From Bacillus safensis FO-36b (GTDB lineage Bacteria > Bacillota > Bacilli > Bacillales > Bacillaceae): DNA of 64,000 nucleotides. Location of the stretch: contig NZ_ASJD01000001.1 in NCBI RefSeq assembly GCF_000691165.1, positions 558,001 through 622,000 on the forward strand. The letters run 5' to 3'. This document shows positions 53,055-63,253 of the stretch, piece after piece. A program made the position numbers and the translations under genes. How positions within the stretch are numbered: the stretch's first letter is position 1; the number at the start of each line of letters is the position of its first letter. The notes beneath the pieces were generated by a model that was given only the letters and a program-made list of their open reading frames with translations, was not told the DNA's origin and searched no databases.

Positions 53055-54071
53055 GTGAAACTAACAGGTAAACAATCTTGGGTATTTGAGCACAAGCTTT
53101 ATGTCAATGCAGAAGGAACTGCTGCAGGACCGAAAGAAAAAGAAGGCCCGATTGGCCATTTAATTGATAAAACGTACGATGAAATGCACTGTGATCAAAA
53201 GAATTGGGAAATGGCTGAAAGGAAGCTCATGGATGATGCGATATCAACCGCTTTATCAAAAGCAAATTTGCAAAAAAGCGATATTGACCTGTTGCTGGCT
53301 GGAGATTTACTCAATCAGAACGTCACTGCAAACTATGTGGCAAGAGAGCTGAAAATCCCGTTTCTTTGCTTGTTTGGGGCATGCTCGACTTCAATGGAAT
53401 CGGTTGCCATTGCGTCAGCGCTCATTGATGGCGGTTTTGCAAATAGGGCCATTGCAGCGACAAGCAGCCATAATGCGACGGCAGAACGCCAATTTCGTAA
53501 TCCGACAGAATACGGCGGACAAAAGCCCGATACAGCAACAAGTACAGTGACAGGAAGCGGAGCCGTTATTATCAGCCAAGAAATCTCTGACATTCAAATT
53601 ACAAGCGCAACAGTAGGCAGGGTCATGGATCTTGGCATTACAGATCCATTTGATATGGGATCGGCCATGGCACCGGCAGCGGCAGACACCATCAAGCAGC
53701 ATTTAGAAGACTTAGGAAGAACAGTAGATGATTACGATCTGATTTTAACTGGTGATTTATCAGGCATTGGTTCACCGATCTTAAAGGATCTTCTGAAAGA
53801 AGACGGCATTCAGCTTGGGCGAAAGCACGATGATTGCGGTTTAATTATCTATACACCCGACCAAAACGTTTTCGCTGGAGGCAGCGGCTGTGCTTGTTCA
53901 GCTATTGTGACATTCAGTCATATTTTTCAAGAAATGAAAGCAGGGAATTTGCAAAGAGTACTTGTTGTAGCAACCGGGGCGTTACTCAGCCCGATGATGG
54001 TTCAGCAAAAAGAGACCATTCCAACCATTGCGCACGGTGTCGTATTTGAGCGTGCAGGAGGAGAGAGCTAA
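53055..54071 (+). CDS. spoVAD: stage V sporulation protein AD
   Basis: 338-residue soluble protein with a thiolase/ketoacyl-synthase-like fold that binds DPA directly. It shows [21 protein letters not shown] and a late [19 protein letters not shown] start at 53055 behind AGGAGGAATG. It is the DPA-loading subunit of the channel. Confidence 0.95.
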   Translation: MKLTGKQSWVFEHKLYVNAEGTAAGPKEKEGPIGHLIDKTYDEMHCDQKNWEMAERKLMDDAISTALSKANLQKSDIDLLLAGDLLNQNVTANYVARELKIPFLCLFGACSTSMESVAIASALIDGGFANRAIAATSSHNATAERQFRNPTEYGGQKPDTATSTVTGSGAVIISQEISDIQITSATVGRVMDLGITDPFDMGSAMAPAAADTIKQHLEDLGRTVDDYDLILTGDLSGIGSPILKDLLKEDGIQLGRKHDDCGLIIYTPDQNVFAGGSGCACSAIVTFSHIFQEMKAGNLQRVLVVATGALLSPMMVQQKETIPTIAHGVVFERAGGES

Positions 54072-54421
54072 TGGATTATCTTATCGCTTTTGTGGCAGGC
54101 GGACTTATTTGCGTCATTGGCCAGCTTTTACTAGACGTACTTAAACTCACGCCTGCACATGTCATGACTACTTTTGTTGTAGCGGGTACCATTTTAGATG
54201 GATTCGGTATTTATGATAAATTTATTGAATTTGCAGGTGCGGGCGCAACCGTACCAATCGTCAGCTTTGGTCATAGCTTGCTTCATGGGGCAATGCATCA
54301 GGCAGATGTACATGGATTCATCGGCATCGGTATCGGTATTTTTGAATTAACCTCTGCTGGAATATCAGCTGCGATTTTATTCTCATTTATTGTCGCACTT
54401 ATCTTTAAACCGAAAGGATAA
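54071..54421 (+). CDS. spoVAE: stage V sporulation protein AE (SpoVAEb)
   Basis: 116-residue membrane protein paralogous to SpoVAC ([33 protein letters not shown]). Its ATG shares a base with the spoVAD stop (TAATG), behind AGGAGAG. Channel component. Confidence 0.94.
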   Translation: MDYLIAFVAGGLICVIGQLLLDVLKLTPAHVMTTFVVAGTILDGFGIYDKFIEFAGAGATVPIVSFGHSLLHGAMHQADVHGFIGIGIGIFELTSAGISAAILFSFIVALIFKPKG

Positions 54422-54427
54422 CCGAAT

Positions 54428-55036
54428 ATGGGGCAAAGACGGAAAGTCATTTTAGTGACAGACGGAGATATATATGCTGCCAAAACCATAGAGCTTGCTG
54501 CTAAAAACGTCGGCGGACGATGTATTTCCAGCTCAAAAGGAAATCCAAGCAAACGGACAGGACCTGAACTTGTTCAGATGATTTTAAAAACGCCGTATGA
54601 TCCAGTCTTTGTGATGTTTGATGATTCTGGTCTGACAGGTGAAGGAACAGGGGAGATGGCGATGAAACATGTGGCGCGCCACCCTGAAATCGAAGTTATT
54701 GGTGCGATCGCAGTTGCATCCAAGACGCATCAAGCAGAATGGACAAAGGTTCATGTCTCGATTGACCGGGAAGGTGAACTGACAGAATATGGTGTCGACA
54801 AACACGGTCTTCCCGAAATGGAGCCCCATAAAATGAGCGGGGATACAGTGTATTGCCTTGACTCCCTCAACCTTCCGTTAGTTGTCGGGATTGGAGATAT
54901 TGGCAAGATGGGACGAAAAGATGATCTGAGCAAGGGATCTCCAATCACGATGAAAGCAGTGGAATTAATACTAGAAAGGAGTGGTTACCATGAAGAAAGA
55001 CAAGGTAAACGTGTACCGAGACCCGAAGAAAAATGA
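54428..55036 (+). CDS. spoVAEa: stage V sporulation protein SpoVAEa
   Basis: 202-residue soluble protein ([59 protein letters not shown]). It is known as a mobile germination-related protein in B. subtilis spores. It overlaps spoVAF by 47 bases. Confidence 0.93.
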   Translation: MGQRRKVILVTDGDIYAAKTIELAAKNVGGRCISSSKGNPSKRTGPELVQMILKTPYDPVFVMFDDSGLTGEGTGEMAMKHVARHPEIEVIGAIAVASKTHQAEWTKVHVSIDREGELTEYGVDKHGLPEMEPHKMSGDTVYCLDSLNLPLVVGIGDIGKMGRKDDLSKGSPITMKAVELILERSGYHEERQGKRVPRPEEK

Positions 55037-56462
55037 AGATTACTTCAAGGAAAATGTCGGGATGGGTCTCAGCTTTGACCTTGGTGTTCGGAAAATTTAT
55101 ATACACGATCAGGAAATCCAGCTTTACTATGTAAACGGATTGTGTGATACACAGTATGTCATCTACTTATTAAAGGAACTAATCGAAATCAATGACAACG
55201 AACCTGAATCAGATGATCTTGCACATGTAGTCGAGAACCGCCTTGTCAATCAGCAGGTGTCCAAGGTAGAAACGCTGGATGAAGCAGTGGATCAAGTACT
55301 GTCTGGGCTTGTAGCAGTCGTTGTAGAAGGTGAAAACTACGCCTTTATCATTGATGTTAGAAGCTATCCTGGCAGAATGCCTGAGGAGCCGGATACAGAA
55401 AAGGTGGTCCGGGGAGCAAGGGACGGCTTTGTTGAAAACATTATTGTAAACACAGCGCTGATTCGAAGAAGAGTACGGGATGAAAAGCTGCGATACAAAA
55501 TGCTCAAAGTAGGCGAACGTTCAAAAGCGGATGTCTGTGTTTGCTATATTGAAGATATTGCAGACCCTGACTTAGTAGATATTATAGAAAAAGAAGTATC
55601 AGGAATCAAAGTCGATGGGCTGACGATGTCTGATAAAACGATTGAAGAATTTATTATTAAGCAAGGATATAATCCCTTTCCGCTAGTGCGTTACACCGAG
55701 CGTCCAGATGTCGCCGCTAACCACATATTAGAAGGGCATGTCATCATCATTACGGATACATCCCCTAGTGTCATCATTACACCAACCACTATTTTTCACC
55801 ACGTTCAGCATGCAGAAGAATACCGCCAGGCACCTGCCGTTGGTACATTCTTAAGATGGGTACGCTTTTTAGGCATTTTATGTTCTACCTTTCTTTTGCC
55901 GATTTGGTTTCTTTTTATCCTCGAACCAAATCTCCTGCCAGACAATTTAAGCTATATTGGATTTAACAAACCTTCTCATATCCCTGTGATTCTCCAAGTA
56001 TTTCTTGCTGATTTCGGGGTGGAATTTTTAAGGATGGCTGCGATTCATACGCCAACCGCATTGTCGACCGCCATGGGGCTGATCGCGGCTGTTTTAATTG
56101 GACAAATCGCCATTGATGTTGGTTTATTTACACCAGAGGTCATCTTATACGTCTCGCTGGCAGCGATCGGTACCTTTACAACGCCAAGCTATGAACTGAG
56201 TGTCGCCAATAAGATTGTAAGGCTCATCATCCTAGCACTAGTAGCGATCTTTAAGCTGAATGGACTCATCATTGGTTTTACGTTGTTAATCATTTATTTA
56301 ACATCCATTCGTTCATTGCAGACGCCTTATATGTGGCCGTTCATTCCTTTTAATGGAAAGGCTTTGTGGCAAGTGCTAATTCGGACGTCTGTTCCTGGCT
56401 CAAAAGTAAGGCCGAGCATCGTTCACCCTCAAAACAGATCAAAAATTCCGCCAAATTCTTAA
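54990..56462 (+). CDS. spoVAF: stage V sporulation protein AF
   Basis: 490-residue GerA-family protein. A large soluble N-terminal domain is followed by about five membrane helices in residues ~285–465, with a conserved [19 protein letters not shown]. It relates to the germinant-receptor A subunits, but acts with the SpoVA channel. ATG 54990 has AAAGGAGTGG upstream; the reading from 54981 starts inside that site. Last gene of the operon. Confidence 0.94.
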   Translation: MKKDKVNVYRDPKKNEDYFKENVGMGLSFDLGVRKIYIHDQEIQLYYVNGLCDTQYVIYLLKELIEINDNEPESDDLAHVVENRLVNQQVSKVETLDEAVDQVLSGLVAVVVEGENYAFIIDVRSYPGRMPEEPDTEKVVRGARDGFVENIIVNTALIRRRVRDEKLRYKMLKVGERSKADVCVCYIEDIADPDLVDIIEKEVSGIKVDGLTMSDKTIEEFIIKQGYNPFPLVRYTERPDVAANHILEGHVIIITDTSPSVIITPTTIFHHVQHAEEYRQAPAVGTFLRWVRFLGILCSTFLLPIWFLFILEPNLLPDNLSYIGFNKPSHIPVILQVFLADFGVEFLRMAAIHTPTALSTAMGLIAAVLIGQIAIDVGLFTPEVILYVSLAAIGTFTTPSYELSVANKIVRLIILALVAIFKLNGLIIGFTLLIIYLTSIRSLQTPYMWPFIPFNGKALWQVLIRTSVPGSKVRPSIVHPQNRSKIPPNS

Positions 56463-56519
56463 CGCTCATTGAAAGTGGCTGAAGATTGTGATATTGTATT
56501 TTTAACTTTGAGACACGGC

Positions 56520-56549
56520 AAAAGGCAGCTCACGCAGCTGCCTTTTTTC
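56520..56549 (+). terminator. intrinsic terminator after spoVAF
   Basis: AAAAGGCAGCT / AGCTGCCTTTTTT, CACGC loop. Confidence 0.9.
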
Positions 56550-56571
56550 AGCCGAAGCGGAGAAAGAGGGA

Positions 56572-57903
56572 ATGACATTGTATTTACACGGCACTTGCAG
56601 ACAAAATGAACTCGGTCATTTAGAAATTGGTGGTGTTGATGCCGTTTCTTTAGCTGAAACGTATGGGACACCACTTTATGTATATGATGTGGCTTTAATA
56701 CGGGAGCGCGCAAAAAGCTTTCAAAAAGCGTTTATAGAAGAAGAATTAACGGCGCAGGTAGCATATGCGAGTAAAGCATTTTCCTCCATCGCTATGTTTC
56801 AGCTTGCCAAAGAAGAAGGATTATCTCTTGATGTCGTATCAGGCGGTGAGCTTCACACAGCCATTTGCGCTGGATTCCCAGTAGAAAAAATTCATTTCCA
56901 TGGCAATAATAAAAGCAGAGAAGAATTAAAAATGGCTTTAGAGCATGGGATCGGCTGTATTGTTGTGGATAATTTCTATGAAATGAAGCTCATTGAACAG
57001 CTTGGTCAAGAGCTGTCAAAAAAAGTCAAAGTATTGCTCCGCATCACTCCTGGTGTCGAAGCGCATACGCATGATTACATTACGACAGGTCAAGAGGATT
57101 CAAAATTTGGCTTTGATCTTCACAATGGACAAGCAGATGAAGCGGTGAAACAAGTGCTTGGTTCAGAAGTGATCGAGCTTTTAGGTGTTCATTGTCATAT
57201 CGGTTCACAAATTTTTGATACGGCTGGTTTTGTCCTTGCAGCAGATAAAATCTTTTTGAAGCTGGATGAATGGAGAGAATCATTTGGTTTTATTTCTACA
57301 GTATTAAACTTAGGCGGCGGTTTTGGGATTCGTTATACAGAAGAGGATGAACCACTTCCTGCAACAGAATATGTCGAGAAAATTATCCAAGCTGTGAAAG
57401 AGAACGTTGCCCGCTATGAGTTTGATATGCCGGAGATTTGGATAGAACCAGGCCGTTCTCTTGTTGGAGATGCAGGGACGACTCTTTATACGATCGGATC
57501 ATCAAAACATGTACCTGGCATCCGCGATTATGTGGCGATAGATGGCGGAATGAGTGATAACATTCGTCCAGCTTTATATCAAGCGAAATATGAAGCCGCA
57601 AGTGCCAACAAAATGAGCCAAACGCATGATCAAACAGTTTCAATTGCCGGTAAATGCTGTGAAAGCGGAGATATGCTCATTTGGGATATCGATCTGCCAG
57701 AATTATCACAAGGGGATTTATTAGCTGTCTTTTGTACCGGAGCTTACGGCTATAGTATGTCAAACAACTATAACCGTATCCCGCGCCCAGCTGTTGTGTT
57801 TGTAGAAGACGGGGAAGCGCAGCTTGTGGTTGAGCGTGAAACATATGAGGACATTGTCAAACTTGATTTACCGTATCAATCAAAAGTGAAATCATCTACT
57901 TAA
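56572..57903 (+). CDS. lysA: diaminopimelate decarboxylase
   Basis: 443 residues. PLP enzyme that converts meso-diaminopimelate to lysine. The PLP lysine is Lys68 in AYASKAFSS. Other hallmarks are GVHCHIGSQIFD, LNLGGGFGIRY, EPGRSLVGDAG and the partner-subunit cysteine in AGKCCESGDML. ATG 56572 has AGAGGG upstream. Monocistronic, between two terminators. Confidence 0.97.
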   Translation: MTLYLHGTCRQNELGHLEIGGVDAVSLAETYGTPLYVYDVALIRERAKSFQKAFIEEELTAQVAYASKAFSSIAMFQLAKEEGLSLDVVSGGELHTAICAGFPVEKIHFHGNNKSREELKMALEHGIGCIVVDNFYEMKLIEQLGQELSKKVKVLLRITPGVEAHTHDYITTGQEDSKFGFDLHNGQADEAVKQVLGSEVIELLGVHCHIGSQIFDTAGFVLAADKIFLKLDEWRESFGFISTVLNLGGGFGIRYTEEDEPLPATEYVEKIIQAVKENVARYEFDMPEIWIEPGRSLVGDAGTTLYTIGSSKHVPGIRDYVAIDGGMSDNIRPALYQAKYEAASANKMSQTHDQTVSIAGKCCESGDMLIWDIDLPELSQGDLLAVFCTGAYGYSMSNNYNRIPRPAVVFVEDGEAQLVVERETYEDIVKLDLPYQSKVKSST

Positions 57904-57936
57904 AAAAGCCGCCTGGTGTTCAGGCAGCTTTTTTTC
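57902..57936. terminator. bidirectional terminator
   Basis: AAAAAAGCCGCCTG / CAGGCAGCTTTTTT between converging lysA and ypuA. Confidence 0.87.
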
Positions 57937-57941
57937 ATGAA

Positions 57942-58826
57942 TTATTTTCCTCCAGTGAATACAGAAACGATCGCATTCCAAATGGAGACAAAGAAATCCC
58001 AAATCTTTTGAAGAAGGTTTTTCCCTTCATCCGATTCTATGAATTTAGTAATCTTGTCTTTTGCTTTATCAATTTGAGATCCTACTTGATTCCAATCGAT
58101 ATTGATGTTTTTCATTTTATCAAATAGCGAGACAAGCTGATCTTTTTGATCCTGCGTCAGATTTAAGTTCAAATCAGAAGCAGCCTGATCCACTTTTTCT
58201 TCTACTTCTTTCGTGGTTTTAGGAACACCATTTTTTGCAATGTCATCTTTGATTTTTGCAATAAGGGCAGAAGCGTTGTCTTTTCCGATAGAGTCACCCA
58301 ATTTAGAAGTTGTCACAAGCTCTTCGTTTGCCACCTGCTTCACATCTTCTGGAATGGCTTTGTCGCTTGACACCTCATACGCTTTTAGTAAGCCCGTCAG
58401 TGCGGCTGTACCAGATACTTCAAATGGAGCAGTCACGACAACCTTGGCATCTTTGACACCTGCTGTCATTAAAGCATTTAAATACATCTCATCTGTAATG
58501 GTCTTGATGTTGTGTGTATCCACAGTCAGACCAGTACCTGATTTTTCAATGGTGATCGATGAAGATGATAATGCTCTCGTCCCGATTTGAGAACGAGGGA
58601 TATACTTTCCTAAATATTCGTGCTCTTCTTTATTGGTTACTTCAATTTTTGTCGCATTTTCAGGTGGGTTCAACTCGTCAAGCACCTTCTGGCGATCAGC
58701 CGGTGTTAGGTCTTGCCCGAGTGTGACGATGACATCGCCGACAGCTGCATCCGCTAAGCTGACTTTTGGCGCACCAATTAGGAAAAGGAGCGCTGCCATC
58801 ATACCAAGCATCATTTTTTTAAACAT
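57942..58826 (-). CDS. ypuA: secreted DUF1002 protein (YpuA)
   Basis: 294 residues. A signal peptide (MFKKMMLGMMAALLFLIGAPKVSLADA) precedes a DUF1002 domain: GDVIVTLGQDLTPADRQKVLDEL and RALSSSSITIEKSGTGLTVDTHNI. The C-terminal half is helical and acidic. The start at 58826 has AAGGAGGTC; a slightly longer TTG reading begins inside that site. Extracellular, function unknown. It is the counterpart of B. subtilis ypuA next to ppiB. Confidence 0.87.
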   Translation of the reverse strand: MFKKMMLGMMAALLFLIGAPKVSLADAAVGDVIVTLGQDLTPADRQKVLDELNPPENATKIEVTNKEEHEYLGKYIPRSQIGTRALSSSSITIEKSGTGLTVDTHNIKTITDEMYLNALMTAGVKDAKVVVTAPFEVSGTAALTGLLKAYEVSSDKAIPEDVKQVANEELVTTSKLGDSIGKDNASALIAKIKDDIAKNGVPKTTKEVEEKVDQAASDLNLNLTQDQKDQLVSLFDKMKNINIDWNQVGSQIDKAKDKITKFIESDEGKNLLQKIWDFFVSIWNAIVSVFTGGK

Positions 58827-59086
58827 GTTGACCTCCTTCAAGTCGAAAGCGTTCCTCTTTCAAGAGAAATTCATCTTTTGAGTACACGTGATGAAGTGCA
58901 CTCCATCATATAGACGTAACAAATTGGCTCGACGTTTCAATTTTCTTTTTAAGATGTGTTCCTTTTCCAATAAATGAAGACATGTCATTTAGTCAGATAT
59001 CATTTTATTAGGAAAAAAGAATCAAGCAACCCTATTTTATCAATCATCAGTTAAGAGGTAAATGACAATCGAAGAGCAGGGGATGT

Positions 59087-59113
59087 TTGACATCACCGAA
59101 AATGTGCTATAAT
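59087..59113 (+). promoter_or_regulatory. sigma-A promoter of ppiB
   Basis: TTGACA (59087–59092) and TATAAT (59108–59113), both perfect but only 15 bp apart. The rest of the 300-bp gap to ypuA shows no other clear signal. Confidence 0.6.
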
Positions 59114-59147
59114 GAGCGTTGTTTAACCTGAAAGGAGAATGTGAAAA

Positions 59148-59585
59148 ATGGCGAAAAAAGGATACATACAATTAACGAATGGAAAGAAAATTGAGTTTGA
59201 ACTTTACCCAGAGGCTGCTCCAGGTACAGTAGCAAACTTTGAAAAATTAGCGAATGAAGGCTTCTACGATGGATTAAAATTCCACCGCGTGATTCCAGGT
59301 TTCGTCAGCCAAGGCGGCGACCCAAACGGTAATGGAACGGGTGGTCCTGGTTACACAATTAAATGTGAAACAGAAGGAAATCCACATCAGCACGAAAGAG
59401 GTTCATTATCAATGGCGCATGCTGGTAAAGACACAGGCGGCAGCCAATTCTTTATCGTACATGACCCGCAGCCGCACTTAAACGGTGTTCACACTGTTTT
59501 TGGCAAGGTAACATCTGGTATCGAGGCTGTACTTGATATGGAGCAAGGCCAAGGCATGGAAAAAGTTGAAGTTGTAGATGCTTAA
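59148..59585 (+). CDS. ppiB: peptidyl-prolyl cis-trans isomerase B (cyclophilin)
   Basis: 145-residue cytoplasmic cyclophilin that speeds proline isomerisation in folding proteins. Active-site blocks are [25 protein letters not shown] (Arg and Gln), GSLSMAHAG and [34 protein letters not shown] precedes the ATG. Single gene with its own terminator. Confidence 0.96.
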   Translation: MAKKGYIQLTNGKKIEFELYPEAAPGTVANFEKLANEGFYDGLKFHRVIPGFVSQGGDPNGNGTGGPGYTIKCETEGNPHQHERGSLSMAHAGKDTGGSQFFIVHDPQPHLNGVHTVFGKVTSGIEAVLDMEQGQGMEKVEVVDA

Positions 59586-59588
59586 TCT

Positions 59589-59617
59589 AAAACACCGCTT
59601 AATCGCGGTGTTTTTTT
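59589..59617. terminator. bidirectional terminator
   Basis: AAAACACCGC / GCGGTGTTTT between converging ppiB and the MFS gene. Confidence 0.88.
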
Positions 59618-60878
59618 ATTTTGTTTCTGATTCTACCGTGATTTGTTTCGTTATGCGGTAGGTGATGAGCCAATACAAAATGGCTAAAGCGCTGATAGAG
59701 GCACCAAAAAGACATACTCCGCTCCAGCCATAGGCTGCGTATATGCTGGTTGAAACAATTGAACCGGTCGCACTGCCGATGGAGTAAAAAATCATGTAAG
59801 CGGCAGTAAGCCGGCTTCTCGCCTCAGGCCGTACTGTAAAAATCATACTCTGATTGGTCACATGTACTGCCTGCACAGATAGGTCAAGAATAATAATGCC
59901 AATGACTAATGCGATAAGTGAATATTCAGTCAAACTGATGAAAAACCATGAAATGAATAAGAGGACAAGGGCTATACCGGTTGTGAACTGTCCAAAACCT
60001 CGATCAGCAAGGCTACCAGCCCGAGCAGCTCCTAACGCTCCGGCTGCCCCAGCAAGACCAAATGCGCCAATAGCAGTATGTGAAAGAGAGTATGGCGCTG
60101 TACTGAGAGGCAGCACGAGTGAAGACCATAACGTACCAAAGACAATAAAAATCAGAAGAGCCAGAATCCCACGGATGCGGAGAATTCGTTCTTGTATAAA
60201 CAATGTAAACATTGAACGAAGCAGATCAGCATAGGATAATGATTCTCTTTTGCTGTCATCATGCGGGAGCACTCGGAACAATACGCCAGTCAGGATAAGC
60301 ATGATGACGGCAGAAACAAGATAAACAAACCTCCAGCCAGCAAAATCGGTTAATACACCGGCAAAGGTCCGGGCGAGAAGAATACCGATTACAATTCCAC
60401 TTTGCACCAAGCCGACTATACGGCCGCGCTCTTCTGGAGCAGCCCAACTTGCTGCAAACGCAACGAGTACCTGAGTGACTACAGCGAGCAGTCCGACCAC
60501 TGCTAATCCTAGAAATAGGACGGCGATGATAGGAGCAATGCCGACTAGAATGAGGGCAAGCACAGATAAAAGCATCTGACCAATGATGAGCCGGCGTCGA
60601 TTCAACAGATCACCAAGTGGTACTATCAGTAGCAGCCCCGCTGCATAACAAAGCTGAGTAATCGTAATGACAATACCGATGGATGAATACGTGATACTGA
60701 ACTCGTCTGCCAGTGAATCTAATAACGGTTGTGCGAAGTATATGTTTGCAACAGCCATCCCGCACGATGCTGCAAAAAGTAGTGCCATATAGTGAGTCAT
60801 CTTTGATCCAGGCTTTATTCGAAAATGAGCCGTTTTCATATCAGGATGATCTCTTGGAGTCATTTTATCTTTAACCAT
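59616..60878 (-). CDS. MFS efflux-type transporter
   Basis: 420-residue 12-helix major facilitator. It has FAQPLLDSLADEFSITYSSIGIVIT near the N-terminus, the motif A-like loop PLGDLLNRRRLIIGQ, and ASWAAPEERGRIVGLVQSGI. It resembles YfiS/YdhP-type antibiotic or sugar efflux carriers. The start at 60878 has AAGGAGAGG upstream. It is divergent from a TetR regulator, the usual layout of an inducible efflux pump. This pair interrupts the B. subtilis order ppiB–ypu–rib, so it is accessory. Substrate unknown. Confidence 0.84.
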   Translation of the reverse strand: MVKDKMTPRDHPDMKTAHFRIKPGSKMTHYMALLFAASCGMAVANIYFAQPLLDSLADEFSITYSSIGIVITITQLCYAAGLLLIVPLGDLLNRRRLIIGQMLLSVLALILVGIAPIIAVLFLGLAVVGLLAVVTQVLVAFAASWAAPEERGRIVGLVQSGIVIGILLARTFAGVLTDFAGWRFVYLVSAVIMLILTGVLFRVLPHDDSKRESLSYADLLRSMFTLFIQERILRIRGILALLIFIVFGTLWSSLVLPLSTAPYSLSHTAIGAFGLAGAAGALGAARAGSLADRGFGQFTTGIALVLLFISWFFISLTEYSLIALVIGIIILDLSVQAVHVTNQSMIFTVRPEARSRLTAAYMIFYSIGSATGSIVSTSIYAAYGWSGVCLFGASISALAILYWLITYRITKQITVESETK

Positions 60879-61097
60879 TCATTGCATCCTCTCCTTTTTA
60901 TACTAAAAAGTATAATATACCGATAAGTATAAATTGATTTCTGTTAAGGATAACCAACAAAATGTTTTAAAGTCAAGAGTTTAATCCAGTTATTCTAAGT
61001 TAATTTTGAAAGTAAAAAGGTAGTTTGACAATTTTACATGAATAAAATAAAATTATAATGTACTGATTGGTAATAAAAAAGAAAATGATATCCTTAC

Positions 61098-61125
61098 AAA
61101 TAAATAAATAAATAAATAAATAAAT
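61098..61125 (+). repeat. (AAAT)7 tandem repeat in the MFS/tetR intergenic region
   Basis: Seven perfect AAAT units, followed by a duplicated 8-mer GAATAATT. They lie ~58 bp before tetR in a ~300-bp intergenic region that also contains AGTATA direct repeats (60909, 60926) and an ATAC-N6-GTAT inverted repeat (60900–60913) close to the MFS start. Confidence 0.85.
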
Positions 61126-61183
61126 GAATAATTGAATAATTGTTTTGGTGAAATGATTTTATTATTGAAAAGAGGAATTGATG

Positions 61184-61765
61184 ATGGTTCGACAGCGTGA
61201 GTTTGATGAGGAAAAAGCGTTGGATGATGCAATGGTGCTTTTTTGGGAAAAGGGATATAGAGCTACAACGTTAAGCGATTTGACTGCAAAAATGGGAATA
61301 CAGCGGCCAAGCTTATACTCAGCCTTTGGAGATAAAGAGGAGTTATTTGAGGCTGCCTTACGCAAATATACAAAGCAGCATGCAGCCCGTATTCGAACAA
61401 AACTTCAAAACAATCAATCTGTAAAGGAAGCATTTCATACATTATTTACAGATGTAGTGGAAGAGGAATATAGGGATGGCCCGAGTAAAGGCTGTTTTTG
61501 CATTAATACGATAGTGGAACTTGCTCCACACGAAGAGAAATTTGAAATTCTGACAAGAGAGCATCAGATGTATCTTTCGGTCATATTTGAAGAAAAGATT
61601 GTGCAAGGTATTCGCTCGGGTGAGCTTGAAAGCAGCTTGAATGCTAAAGCCTTAGCACAGACACTGGTCGTTTCTTTCATCGGGCTTACGGTCCTCATGA
61701 AGTCACGTCCAGAGCGTTCATTTGTAGATCATTCTGTAGCGACGATCCTATCCATTTTAAAATAA
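61184..61765 (+). CDS. TetR-family transcriptional regulator
   Basis: 193 residues. The N-terminal helix-turn-helix is ATTLSDLTAKMGIQRPSLYSAFGDKEELFEAAL at ~27–60. A ligand/dimer domain of the TetR_C type follows, with the segment GPSKGCFCINTIVELAPH, which contains two cysteines. ATG 61184 is seven bases from AGAGGA; neighbouring ATG 61181 and TTG 61178 are alternatives. It most likely represses the divergent MFS gene and itself. Confidence 0.85.
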   Translation: MVRQREFDEEKALDDAMVLFWEKGYRATTLSDLTAKMGIQRPSLYSAFGDKEELFEAALRKYTKQHAARIRTKLQNNQSVKEAFHTLFTDVVEEEYRDGPSKGCFCINTIVELAPHEEKFEILTREHQMYLSVIFEEKIVQGIRSGELESSLNAKALAQTLVVSFIGLTVLMKSRPERSFVDHSVATILSILK

Positions 61766-61816
61766 AATGGACAACAGGCTATGACAGCTTCCGTGAAAAA
61801 ATCATACAGCATAGTG

Positions 61817-61855
61817 AAAGCGTATTTGATCCATTACATCAAAATACGCTTTTTC
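61817..61855 (+). terminator. intrinsic terminator after tetR
   Basis: AAAGCGTATTTGAT / ATCAAAATACGCTTTTT arms. Confidence 0.78.
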
Positions 61856-61980
61856 TTATAGGGCCGTCATGCACAGAATATGTTTTTATGATATGATAAG
61901 AGAACAAACATTCGTATTCGCGGAGGTTCCAGCACATCCAGAATGCAAATGCAGAAAGCGAAAAGAAAGAAGGGGAGACT

Positions 61981-62217
61981 TTGAAACCACTCACAAAAGA
62001 AGAGAAAAATCAAATGACGATGGCTATTCAGCGTTATTTTGCCGAAGAACGAGAAGAAGAGATTGGTGAATTAGCAGCCATTAATATACTAGAATTTATC
62101 ACAAAAAACCTCGGAAGCTACTACTATAATCAAGGGGTTCGCGACAGCCGCAGCATCGCTGTTCAGCGGTCACAATTGTTAGAGGAAGACTTATTCGCAC
62201 TCGAAAAAAGAATATAA
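61981..62217 (+). CDS. DUF2164-family small protein
   Basis: 78 residues, TTG start behind AAGGGGAGA. It matches the DUF2164 pattern (TKEEKNQMTMAIQRYFAEEREEEIGELAAINILEFI… YYNQGVRDSR), a short helical protein found across bacteria without known function. No membrane or signal segment. Confidence 0.78.
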   Translation: MKPLTKEEKNQMTMAIQRYFAEEREEEIGELAAINILEFITKNLGSYYYNQGVRDSRSIAVQRSQLLEEDLFALEKRI

Positions 62218-62446
62218 TGAAAAGCTTGCAGTATGGTGTGTTACGAACTAATAAATAGGAAAAAGACCCCCTTAATAAAGAACGCATATTCGTATCATAT
62301 GTAATGATTAAGAGGTGGAACCAAAGGGCCATCTGAATCGTTATATAAGTAACCATTAATGAAAATCAGCTTTTTTGGTTTTATTTCAATAAAAGAAGGA
62401 ATAAAACATACAAATAGGCGAAGTGCAGATGATGGAGGTTCTAAAT

Positions 62447-62791
62447 ATGGGGAAAATTAGATTAAAAATTGCGATCTTATTTGTTTTACTGCTTTGTTTA
62501 GGCGCAGGTTATTTATACATGAATGGCATGAAAATTGAAGATGTGCCAACAGCTATTGGCGAAAGCTTAACAAATAATGATAAAGATTACACCATCTATG
62601 AATATACCATTACGAAAATTGATGGAGATGAATATTACGGTCAAGCGAAGAATGGCACAAAAATCATTTTTAATGGTAAGAAATTTGAAGATGATGTGGC
62701 CGATCTGAAAAAAGGAGATCGTATTAAAGCCTACTTTAGTAATGAAAAAAGAATAGATGGGCTGATAAAAGTTGTAAAAGTCGTCAATTAA
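62447..62791 (+). CDS. hypothetical membrane-anchored protein
   Basis: 114 residues. One N-terminal helix (IRLKIAILFVLLLCLGAGYLYM) is followed by an external beta-rich domain (YTIYEYTITKIDGDEYYGQAKNGTKIIFNGKKF… GDRIKAYFSNEKRIDGLIKVVKV) that looks OB-like. TGGAGGT lies nine bases before ATG 62447. It is upstream of the rib leader, with its own terminator. The 229-bp gap before it shows no clear element. No family recognised with certainty. Confidence 0.68.
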   Translation: MGKIRLKIAILFVLLLCLGAGYLYMNGMKIEDVPTAIGESLTNNDKDYTIYEYTITKIDGDEYYGQAKNGTKIIFNGKKFEDDVADLKKGDRIKAYFSNEKRIDGLIKVVKVVN

Positions 62792-62795
62792 CATG

Positions 62796-62823
62796 TCTCC
62801 TTTCCTATAAGGAGGCTTTTTTT
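62796..62823 (+). terminator. intrinsic terminator upstream of the rib promoter
   Basis: TCTCCTT / AAGGAGG stem and T7. Confidence 0.8.
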
Positions 62824-62841
62824 GTGAAGAAATCTTGATTG

Positions 62842-62870
62842 TTGCATTTGACAACAAGGATCGCTATAAT
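62842..62870 (+). promoter_or_regulatory. sigma-A promoter of the rib operon
   Basis: TTGCAT (62842–62847), 17 bp, TATAAT (62865–62870), 30 bp before the FMN riboswitch. Confidence 0.65.
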
Positions 62871-62899
62871 AGCCCCTAAGGACAGCTAAATATCGATTG

Positions 62900-63037
62900 T
62901 ATCCTTCGGGGCAGGGTGAAAATCCCGACCGACGGTAATAAAGCAAATGCTTTACAGCCCGTGACCCGTTAATTTATTAACGGTTGATTCAGTGAAAAGC
63001 TGAAGCCGACAGTGAAAGTCTGGATGGGAGAAGGATA
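62900..63037 (+). promoter_or_regulatory. FMN riboswitch (RFN element)
   Basis: All conserved blocks are present: TATCCTTCGGGGCAGGGTG, AAATCCCGACCGACGGTA, AGCCCGTGACCCG, GGTTGATTCAGTG and TGGATGGGAGAAGGATA. P1 pairs TATCCTTC with GAAGGATA. FMN binding favours the downstream terminator and shuts off riboflavin synthesis. Confidence 0.97.
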
Positions 63038-63100
63038 AAGAAAGCTATGAACGAAAAATATTTGTTGATCATAGTCTTATTTCTGATGCAAAAAAACCAC

Positions 63101-63128
63101 AGCCCCGGAATTTTTTCCGGGGCTTTCT
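63101..63128 (+). terminator. riboswitch-controlled terminator
   Basis: AGCCCCGGAA / TTCCGGGGCT, 10-bp stem, TTTT loop, short T-rich tail. It is the expression platform of the FMN riboswitch. Confidence 0.85.
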
Positions 63129-63200
63129 GTATGTTTCTGTCTTTAATAGACTGCATACAGTGTTTATTAGGTGATCCCTCATCTACCTTGTATGGACCAT

Positions 63201-63253
63201 AAAAAGCGACGAAGGTGCTCAATCGATCACATGTCCCTAACATCGCTTTTTTT
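63201..63253. terminator. terminator-like inverted repeat where ribD would be expected
   Basis: AAAAAGCGA / TCGCTTTTT arms around a ~33-base loop. It lies in the 165-bp stretch between the riboswitch terminator and ribE that otherwise shows nothing recognisable. Confidence 0.45.
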
